Positions 25,950 to 32,112 of a stretch of DNA of 64,000 bases are shown in pieces. This DNA comes from an uncultured Desulfuromonas sp. Lineage in GTDB: Bacteria > Desulfobacterota > Desulfuromonadia > Desulfuromonadales > Desulfuromonadaceae. Numbering within the stretch: position 1 is the stretch's first letter; each line of letters opens with the position of its first letter. The DNA lies in NCBI RefSeq assembly GCF_963678835.1, contig NZ_OY787469.1, positions 1,798,001 to 1,862,000 on the forward strand, in the 5' to 3' direction. A program made the translations under genes and the position numbers. The notes below the pieces were generated by a model. The model ran no database searches. It was not told where the DNA came from and saw only the letters and a list, made by a program, of their open reading frames with translations.

Positions 25950-26078
25950 AGTCACCTCGCTGCTGAAGATGGATGTAAGCTTCTTAACAGCGTAGCCGAC
26001 AAAGTTCCCTTACGCAATCTATCGAGAATCTGAGCTTTGCTATCTCAATGTGTTGCCGGAATCAATTCGACGCGAGGA

Positions 26079-26963
26079 TTAATCGCGAAATCGTTTGGTC
26101 AGATCACCGTAAGCGTCGATACGGCGATCCCGGAAAAACGGCCAGATGCGCCGAACCTGTTCGCTGCGCTGCAGGTCCAGGTCGTGAATCAGCACTGTTT
26201 CGCGATCACTGTCCGCCTGAATGAGAATTTCTCCCTGGGGACCGGCAACAAAACTGCTGCCCCAGAACTGTGCTCCAGCGGTGTGCCCCGTTGGGTCAGC
26301 TTCAAAACCAACCCGGTTGACACTGATCACCGGCAGACCATTGGCCACGGCGTGACCGCGTTGTACCGTCATCCAGGCTTCGCGTTGCCGTTGTTGTTCC
26401 TCCGGCGCATCCTGTGGGTCCCAACCGATGGCTGTGGGATAGATCAGCATGTCGCAGCCGGCAAGAGCCATCAGACGGGCTGCTTCCGGATACCACTGAT
26501 CCCAGCACACCAGCACTCCCAACGTTCCAACACTGGTGGGGATCGGTGTAAAATCCAGATCGCCCGGAGTGAAATAAAATTTTTCATTGTAGCCGGGGTC
26601 ATCAGGAATGTGCATTTTTCGATAGATGCCGGCAAGTTGTCCGTTGCTTTCAAAGACAACTGCGGTGTTGTGATATAAGCCGGCAGCGCGTCGTTCAAAT
26701 AGACTGCACACCAGCACCACTCCCAGTTCTTTGGCCAGATCGCTGAAATAGTCGCTGCCGGGGCCGGGAATCGGCTCGGCCAGTTCAAAATAATCACAAC
26801 TCTGGTGCTGGCAAAAGTACGGCCCGTTGTGGAGTTCCTGCAGGACGATCAATTCCGCTCCCTGGCCAGCTGCTTGGCGGATGGCCGTGGTGAGATGTTC
26901 GCGGGTTTGTTCGGCACTCGGCTGGCAAGCCTGCTGAATCAGGGCGATACGACGTGTACTCAT
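26079..26963 (-). CDS. aguB: N-carbamoylputrescine amidohydrolase
   Basis: 294 residues from the ATG at 26963, which overlaps the aguA stop as ATGA and has AAAGGAA upstream. It is a nitrilase-superfamily enzyme with the catalytic triad Glu in 'VLQELHNGPYF', Lys in 'IYRKMHIPDDP' and Cys in 'LVCWDQWYPEAARLMAL'. 'GYNEKFYFTPG' and 'SFVAGPQGE' match N-carbamoylputrescine amidases closely. It releases putrescine, CO2 and ammonia in the cytoplasm. Coupling with aguA strongly supports the assignment. Confidence 0.94.
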   Translation of the reverse strand: MSTRRIALIQQACQPSAEQTREHLTTAIRQAAGQGAELIVLQELHNGPYFCQHQSCDYFELAEPIPGPGSDYFSDLAKELGVVLVCSLFERRAAGLYHNTAVVFESNGQLAGIYRKMHIPDDPGYNEKFYFTPGDLDFTPIPTSVGTLGVLVCWDQWYPEAARLMALAGCDMLIYPTAIGWDPQDAPEEQQRQREAWMTVQRGHAVANGLPVISVNRVGFEADPTGHTAGAQFWGSSFVAGPQGEILIQADSDRETVLIHDLDLQRSEQVRRIWPFFRDRRIDAYGDLTKRFRD

Positions 26964-27991
26964 GACAGGGTTCCTTTCGGCAGTTGCATCGTCAGACAGT
27001 GCAGTGAACCGTGTTGTAAGATCACAGCCGAGCAATCGATGGCGATCAGTTCATGGTCTGGAAATGCCTGAGCAAGCACCTTCAGCGCTTTCTGGTCTGC
27101 CGGGTCGTTATAAACCGGGACTAAAACCGCTTGGTTGATCACCAGAAAATTGGCATAGGTCGCCGGTAGTCGTTCTCCCCCCTCATCGTAAACCGCCCGA
27201 GGCCAGGGGAGTGGTCGTAGGCGGAAGGGGGCACCGTCCAGCGTGGTAAAGGTGCGTAGTTGCTCTTCCATGTTCTTCAATGCCGGGAAATGTTCATCGT
27301 CCGGGTCGTCACACTGCATGTAGACAATGGTGTGATCGGGGCATAGGCGGGCCAGAGTGTCGATGTGGGCGTCCGTGTCATCTCCAGCCAGATAGCCATG
27401 ATCGAGCCACAGGGTTTTGTGGATACCGAACTGCTGCTGAAAAAACTGTTCAATATCGTGCTTTTTCAGATGCGGGTTACGATTGGCACTGAGCAGACAG
27501 GTGCTGGTGGTCAGCAAAATACCACTGCCGTCAGATTCAATACTGCCTCCCTCAAGCACTAACGGCTGGATCTGTACTGGAGCTGAAAATACAGCCAGTT
27601 CAGATAGTTTCCGGGTAATTTGATTGTCATGATTCGCCGGAAATTTCAGCCCCCAGCCGTTAAAGCCGAAATCGTAGAGCCATGGCTGTTGCTGTTTGAA
27701 AACGGTGATGGGACCAAAGTCACGGCTCCAGGTATCGTTGGTCTTGACGGCATAACACTGGACGCGTTGCAGAGAGATGTTGGCTTGCTGCAATGCGGCA
27801 ATGGTTTGCGTGGGGTGTGGTGTGACGATGATGACCTGTTCAAAACGACTGATGTGACCAACCAGTTCAATAAAGACCGGTACGATTTGTTCCAGATGGT
27901 CAGCCCAGTCGCTGTGTGGTGTCGGCCAGGACAGCAAAACACCGTCTTGTGCTTCCCATTCCGCCGGCAGGCGGGATACCGATGTACTCAT
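26960..27991 (-). CDS. aguA: Agmatine deiminase
   Basis: 343 residues with an AAGGGAG site. Peptidyl-arginine-deiminase fold of the AguA family: 'PAEWEAQDGVLLSWP', 'NDTWSRDFGPI', 'FNGWGLKF', 'LVLEGGSIESDG', 'GDDTDAHIDTLAR' and the nucleophile Cys in 'LQHGSLHCLTMQ'. It converts agmatine to N-carbamoylputrescine, the substrate of AguB encoded next. The pair gives an arginine-decarboxylase-dependent route to putrescine. No arginine decarboxylase is in the window. Confidence 0.94.
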   Translation of the reverse strand: MSTSVSRLPAEWEAQDGVLLSWPTPHSDWADHLEQIVPVFIELVGHISRFEQVIIVTPHPTQTIAALQQANISLQRVQCYAVKTNDTWSRDFGPITVFKQQQPWLYDFGFNGWGLKFPANHDNQITRKLSELAVFSAPVQIQPLVLEGGSIESDGSGILLTTSTCLLSANRNPHLKKHDIEQFFQQQFGIHKTLWLDHGYLAGDDTDAHIDTLARLCPDHTIVYMQCDDPDDEHFPALKNMEEQLRTFTTLDGAPFRLRPLPWPRAVYDEGGERLPATYANFLVINQAVLVPVYNDPADQKALKVLAQAFPDHELIAIDCSAVILQHGSLHCLTMQLPKGTLS

Positions 27992-28075
27992 GGTGGTTAC
28001 TCCCTTTGAGGTGAGGGGAATTATGCCATGATTTCATGGTGAAAAAAAGCGCGATAGAGCGTTTGACGAAGGTTG

Positions 28076-28684
28076 TCAGCGGTTTTTTTTGTGCCGAAAA
28101 TAGATTATCAGAACGACAACACCAACCAGGGTTCCAAGGCTGAGTAGCGTTTCAAGAGAATGGAGTCCCGGGAGCTGTTGCCAGGATCTGATCCCCAAAT
28201 AACCGAGCCCCGGATAACTCAGGCCCCACAGGAGCGCGGCGATGGCACTGTAACCGACAAGGTTGTGGATCGGAAAATGGACAGAACCGGCGACAAAGGG
28301 GACTAATCCGCGTAGTGGACCGAAAAAACGGGCCAGAAACAGACTTTTACCGCCATGGGCGGCGAAAAAAATCTGGGCCCGTTTCAGCAGGGGCTTGTGG
28401 CGTTGCGGAAAGAAAGAGTGGACCAGACGAGGGCCGAGCCGACTGCCGAGCACATAACTGATCAGGTCACCGATAAACGCGCCAACAGCCGCGCAGGCAC
28501 AAGTCAGCATGAAATCGGCGTGACCGGCTGCGGCAATTGCGCCGATGGTGACACACAACACACTGCCGGGAACGACCAGCCCAACCAGAGCGATCCCTTC
28601 AGCCGTAGCAATCGCGACGATCAGCAGATAATACCAGAGCGTCGCCGTCACACTGGTCAGCAGTTGTTCCAGCCAAATGTCCAT
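28076..28684 (-). CDS. DedA family membrane protein
   Basis: 202 residues with four to five hydrophobic segments. DedA landmarks are 'LVVPGSVLCVTIGAIAAAGH', 'IGDLISYVLGSRLG' with the acidic residue, and 'FLARFFGPLRGLVPFVAG' with the conserved Arg residues. Members (UndA/PetA groups) recycle undecaprenyl phosphate or phosphatidylethanolamine across the membrane. The specific lipid is not known. It is separated from aguA by 84 bases and is possibly independent. Confidence 0.85.
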   Translation of the reverse strand: MDIWLEQLLTSVTATLWYYLLIVAIATAEGIALVGLVVPGSVLCVTIGAIAAAGHADFMLTCACAAVGAFIGDLISYVLGSRLGPRLVHSFFPQRHKPLLKRAQIFFAAHGGKSLFLARFFGPLRGLVPFVAGSVHFPIHNLVGYSAIAALLWGLSYPGLGYLGIRSWQQLPGLHSLETLLSLGTLVGVVVLIIYFRHKKNR

Positions 28685-28772
28685 TCCTTACTGGTAGCGT
28701 AATTTATGGCCGGGGTAAATCGAAAAAACGTTGAAGTAAAAAAGCTCTTGACGCAAGAACACAAAAGAGATG

Positions 28773-28809
28773 GCAATCGCCGGGCTGCGTAGAGCTGCCC
28801 GGCGATTGC
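28773..28809 (-). terminator. Terminator of the cytochrome c7 operon
   Basis: 13-base perfect arms (28773-28785 and 28797-28809), very GC rich, with an 11-base loop. On the minus strand it lies just past the stop of the small secreted protein gene. A modest TCTCTTTT run follows. Confidence 0.6.
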
Positions 28810-28814
28810 ATGGA

Positions 28815-29051
28815 TTAGCACCCGGTGAGCATGTCGTTACCGGCTGCTGGAGCCTCAACGGCCTTTGCGGTGATCTCCAGGGTGGCATTGTCACCGGCGG
28901 ATACCTTTTTAGCGTCCGAACGGCTGACTTCGATGGTGATTTTGTCGCCACGAACCTTGGTGACGGTTCCGGTAATCTGTTGGGCCAGGGCGGTGGTGGC
29001 CAGAGCGGCAACAAGGCTTAACGCAAAAACAAGATGCAGAGTTTTTTTCAT
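28815..29051 (-). CDS. Small secreted protein of unknown function
   Basis: 78 residues from the second ATG (29051), spaced correctly from the AAAGGAG site. It has a clear signal peptide (MKKTLHLVFALSLVAALATTALAQ). The mature part of about 56 residues looks like a small beta barrel ('ITGTVTKVRGDKITIEVSRSD' region, then 'AGDNATLEITAK') with a single C-terminal Cys as last residue. I do not recognise the family. It follows the cytochrome gene by 38 bases, same strand, and is probably cotranscribed. A periplasmic partner of the cytochrome is possible but unproven. Confidence 0.7.
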   Translation of the reverse strand: MKKTLHLVFALSLVAALATTALAQQITGTVTKVRGDKITIEVSRSDAKKVSAGDNATLEITAKAVEAPAAGNDMLTGC

Positions 29052-29089
29052 GATCATCTCCTTTGTCGGGCATTTAAAGAAAGGCTGGA

Positions 29090-29377
29090 CTATTTTTTAT
29101 GACACTGACTGCAGGATTTCGGCGCGGCTTTATTGCCTTTTTTCTGCTCTTTTTTGTGACAGTCCAGACACAGGGCGTGACCCTCTTTTTTGCCGGTGAT
29201 GGCAATTTTCTGTGGTGGTTGGGTGGTATGACAGGAACTGCATTCCATCTTTTCACCATGCACTTTGTGGTTGAAGGTGACGGTGCCTTTTCCTGTGTAC
29301 TCATAGGTGTCTGCGGCCAGAGCGGATGTTGCGAACAGGGCCATGAACAGAACGGACAACAGCAGTTTCGTTTTCAT
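29090..29377 (-). CDS. Triheme cytochrome c7 (PpcA-like)
   Basis: 95 residues with an AAGGAGG site and a signal peptide cleaved near AALA-AD (21-22). Three CxxCH heme sites are at 46-50 (CSSCH), 70-74 (CLDCH) and 89-93 (CSQCH). Three further histidines (H37, H40, H67) give bis-histidine ligation, as in Desulfuromonas cytochrome c7 and Geobacter PpcA. Mature size of about 74 residues fits. It is a periplasmic electron carrier between inner-membrane quinol oxidation and outer-membrane acceptors such as metal oxides or sulfur. It is divergent from the XRE membrane regulator. Confidence 0.93.
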   Translation of the reverse strand: MKTKLLLSVLFMALFATSALAADTYEYTGKGTVTFNHKVHGEKMECSSCHTTQPPQKIAITGKKEGHALCLDCHKKEQKKGNKAAPKSCSQCHKK

Positions 29378-29458
29378 TGTGGGACCTCCTTGTCAAATGG
29401 GAATGTGGTGTGAAACTGTGACTACCGTTTTAGCGGCCTTTTGCACTCAACGCATTAG

Positions 29459-29488
29459 ATGTCGATCGGTATACCGTACGATGTCGAT
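29459..29488. promoter_or_regulatory. Operator-like repeats between cytochrome c7 and the XRE regulator
   Basis: ATGTCGAT occurs twice (29459-29466 and 29481-29488), 22 bases apart, about two helical turns. Between them is the palindrome CGGTATACCG (29467-29476). This lies in the 212-base divergent spacer, a natural place for the neighbouring regulator to bind. Confidence 0.4.
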
Positions 29489-29589
29489 ACGGATTGGCCT
29501 GATTTCAGTAGGTTATAACGAGTGCTTTTCTGGTTATCTGATGCTGTTTCGTTGCCCTTTTTCTTGCTATCTGCTACCCTCACACCACT

Positions 29590-30513
29590 ATGACGGCAGA
29601 AAAAAACCAGAAGAACGATGGCATGATTCAGATTGACGGTGCGGCAATTCGCCAGGCACGGGAAGAGCAATCTTTGACGCAGCTCTATGTGGCAAAGATG
29701 GTTGGCGTGACCACGGATACCATCTCCCGGTGGGAGAATAATCGCTATCCGACCATCAAGCGTCCCAATGCCGAGAAACTGGCAGAAGCGTTGGAAGTGC
29801 CTCTGGAACAGATTCTGCGGCAGGAAGAGCAGGCACCGCAGCCGCGAACACCTTTCTGGAATCTGTCTCGTCGCTGGCTCATCGTGGTTTTATCCCTGTG
29901 CCTTCTAACCATCGCACTGAGCGTGTGGCTGTGGCCACAACCGCCGATTGTTGCAGAACGGGTTTTGCCCAGTTATGCTGCCCCGGGGGCGGTTTTTCCG
30001 GTACAACTTCGTTTCAGTAGTGGAACGATTCGAGGTGTGGTGCGTGAACAATTGCCGCAAGGGTGGCGGTTTGTTTCCTCAGTGCCGGCACCGGACAGCG
30101 TTGATGAGAAAACAGGATTAGTGCGTTGGATCGTGCAACTGCAGGATCAGCCGTTGACCATCTACTACCTGGTGCAGGTCGATCCGCAAGCCAAGGTGAA
30201 AACCATGATGCGATTTGACGGTGAGTTGGTGGCGCACACTGCAACTCGGCGCAGTCGGTTTGAATTGATTGGCGCCGACCAGCTGGTGATTCAGCATATC
30301 CATTGGGCAGACCTTAATGCGGATATGATGATTGACGACGATGAAATGCTTGATGCCTCCTATTTAAGCGAAAATATGCCGGGTATGGACCTGGATCTTG
30401 ATGCTGTCGAGGCGATGTGGATTGAAGATCACTATTATTGGGATGCACAGACGCAACAGTTTCAGCCCGGTGTTGCTGCAGATTTGTCACCCCGAAAAAC
30501 AACAGCACCGTGA
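29590..30513 (+). CDS. Membrane-anchored XRE-type regulator with periplasmic domain
   Basis: 307 residues; an alternative ATG at 29623 would remove 11. An XRE/Cro helix-turn-helix occupies about 14-72 ('AIRQAREEQSLTQLYVAKMV', 'TTDTISRWENNRYPTIKRPN'). One membrane helix follows at about 95-117 (WLIVVLSLCLLTIALSVWLW). The C-terminal 190 residues should be periplasmic: a beta-rich segment resembling a repeat/adhesion domain, then 'DLNADMMIDDDEML', which looks like a dockerin/EF-hand calcium loop. It is divergent from the c7 cytochrome. I infer a one-component regulator sensing the periplasm, like CadC/ToxR in layout but with an XRE head. No ribosome site is obvious. Confidence 0.7.
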   Translation: MTAEKNQKNDGMIQIDGAAIRQAREEQSLTQLYVAKMVGVTTDTISRWENNRYPTIKRPNAEKLAEALEVPLEQILRQEEQAPQPRTPFWNLSRRWLIVVLSLCLLTIALSVWLWPQPPIVAERVLPSYAAPGAVFPVQLRFSSGTIRGVVREQLPQGWRFVSSVPAPDSVDEKTGLVRWIVQLQDQPLTIYYLVQVDPQAKVKTMMRFDGELVAHTATRRSRFELIGADQLVIQHIHWADLNADMMIDDDEMLDASYLSENMPGMDLDLDAVEAMWIEDHYYWDAQTQQFQPGVAADLSPRKTTAP

Positions 30514-30538
30514 TATCGCCGTCCCGGTGCTGTTTTAT
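30501..30538 (+). terminator. Terminator overlapping the stop of the XRE regulator
   Basis: AACAGCACCG (30501-30510) pairs with CGGTGCTGTT (30525-30534), followed by TTAT. The stop codon of the regulator falls in the loop. Confidence 0.7.
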
Positions 30539-30662
30539 AGATGCCAATCCAGTCAGATTGTTTTATACTGCCGGACGTTGAAATGTTATTGAACCGTATG
30601 GTGTTTCCAACAGGGAAAGGAAGTGAGCCTGCGGTCCCATCCCAGTAAGTAGGTAGTTATTC

Positions 30663-31631
30663 ATGGAACGTGTGCTGCAAATGCTCGAAGGGGAGATGTC
30701 ACTGGTTGAACAACAGTTCAGACATGACCTCGACTCTGAAGTGACCCTGATTCGCAAGGTTGGGGAATATGTTCTGGCCAGTGGCGGTAAACGGATGCGC
30801 CCGATGCTGGTGCTTCTCTGCGCCCGACTTGCCGCCTATCAGGGCGAATCCCATATTGGCGTTGCCAGTGTTGTCGAATTTATCCATACCGCGACGTTGC
30901 TGCATGATGATGTGGTGGACAGTGCAGATCTGCGTCGTGGCGCAGCATCTGCGAACAATGTCTGGGGCAACGAGGCATCTGTTCTTGTCGGGGATTTCCT
31001 TTTTTCAAAATCCTTCTCCATCATGGTGCGTACCGGCAGTCTGCCGATTCTTCAGGCATTATCCGATGCGACGACCAATATGGCCGAAGGCGAGGTGCTG
31101 CAACTGATCAGTACCTGCGACCTCGATTTGAGTGAAGAACGTTATATGCAGGTGGTGCGCGATAAGACCGCCGTCTTGATTGCTGCGGCGTGCCGGTGTG
31201 GCGGTATTCTCGGCGGGGTTTCGGCTGAGCAGGAGCAGGCGCTGCAGGAGTTCGGAATGGAGCTGGGCATTGCTTTCCAGTTTATGGATGACGCCCTCGA
31301 TTATATTGCGGATCAGGCTGAGTTTGGCAAAGCGTGTGGGCATGATCTCGAAGAGGGGAAAATGACCTTGCCGTTGATCGAAACCCTGCGCCATTGCAGT
31401 CGCGATGAGCGCGACCGGGTTGAGCAAATTGTAGAAAAAGATCAGCTCAGTGATGAAGATCTTGAAAAAGTCATCGCGTTGATCCACCAATATGATGGGA
31501 TCGACTATACGCGTAAACGCGCAAAACAATTGGTTGAATCCGCGAAACAACGATTAGCGGTTTTTGAGGACGGTGACGCAAAACAGGCCCTTGAAATTCT
31601 TGCCGATTATGTGGTCAGTCGCAGCAAATAA
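30663..31631 (+). CDS. ispB: Polyprenyl (octaprenyl-type) diphosphate synthase
   Basis: 322 residues, the IspB length. Both aspartate-rich motifs are present: 'LLHDDVVDSADLRRG' (about 79-93) and 'FQFMDDALDYIADQ' (about 205-218). 'GGKRMRPMLVLL' and 'GDFLFSKSF' are also typical. It extends farnesyl diphosphate with IPP for the quinone side chain. In this group that is probably menaquinone, so the octaprenyl length is not certain. A hairpin follows. Confidence 0.9.
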   Translation: MERVLQMLEGEMSLVEQQFRHDLDSEVTLIRKVGEYVLASGGKRMRPMLVLLCARLAAYQGESHIGVASVVEFIHTATLLHDDVVDSADLRRGAASANNVWGNEASVLVGDFLFSKSFSIMVRTGSLPILQALSDATTNMAEGEVLQLISTCDLDLSEERYMQVVRDKTAVLIAAACRCGGILGGVSAEQEQALQEFGMELGIAFQFMDDALDYIADQAEFGKACGHDLEEGKMTLPLIETLRHCSRDERDRVEQIVEKDQLSDEDLEKVIALIHQYDGIDYTRKRAKQLVESAKQRLAVFEDGDAKQALEILADYVVSRSK

Positions 31632-31665
31632 AAATTTACGTAAAATCGCTGTTTTTTAATCGTTA

Positions 31666-31701
31666 AATGCCTCTGTTTTTGTTTTCACTGACAGAGGCAT
31701 T
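31666..31701 (+). terminator. Hairpin after polyprenyl synthase gene
   Basis: AATGCCTCTGT and ACAGAGGCATT (31666-31676 and 31691-31701) are a perfect 11-base inverted repeat with a T-rich loop. The downstream T tract is weak (GCTGTTTCT). Confidence 0.55.
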
Positions 31702-31787
31702 GCTGTTTCTGGCCCGTCTCAGAGTTGGAATGCTATCTGCATAGACATGATTATACTTGTCACCTTTCAGCGGAGAGTATTCAGTCT

Positions 31788-32024
31788 ATGCCTGTTGAAG
31801 AACTTGTTCATAAAAGCTCTTTCGATTTTTCAGATCGCAGCTATACCATTTGTATCTATCGGCGAGCTGATGGTTTTACCGCCATGACTGAGTTCAGTCC
31901 TGAAGATATGATCATCAACGATGGTGGGGATATTCAGTCTTTGTTGGAAAAACATCGCCGCTTGTTGCCGTTGGCGATTATTTCCCGGCAGATGATGCCT
32001 GAGAAAGAAAGAAAAAGAGAGTAA
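31788..32024 (+). CDS. Small conserved-looking protein of unknown function
   Basis: 78 residues from the ATG at 31788, with GGAGAG upstream at slightly long spacing; a TTG at 31725 would give 99. No signal peptide or membrane helix. A compact alpha/beta composition ('SYTICIYRRADGFTAMTEF', 'DDGG'-like acidic loop) and a charged C-terminus (EKERKRE). I do not recognise it. It sits between two terminator hairpins, which supports a separate small transcription unit. Confidence 0.55.
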   Translation: MPVEELVHKSSFDFSDRSYTICIYRRADGFTAMTEFSPEDMIINDGGDIQSLLEKHRRLLPLAIISRQMMPEKERKRE

Positions 32025-32048
32025 CGTTTGTTGTCCGATTCACAACGA

Positions 32049-32090
32049 TAAAAAAACACCGTGGCAGTTTTTTGCCACGGTGTTTTTTTA
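32049..32090. terminator. Bidirectional terminator between the small gene and the RNase E/G gene
   Basis: 18-base perfect arms (32049-32066, 32073-32090) with a GTTTTT loop. A runs on one side and T runs on the other make it work for both converging genes. Confidence 0.9.
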
Positions 32091-32112
32091 TGTTCACGAC
32101 ATCTTAGAACGG

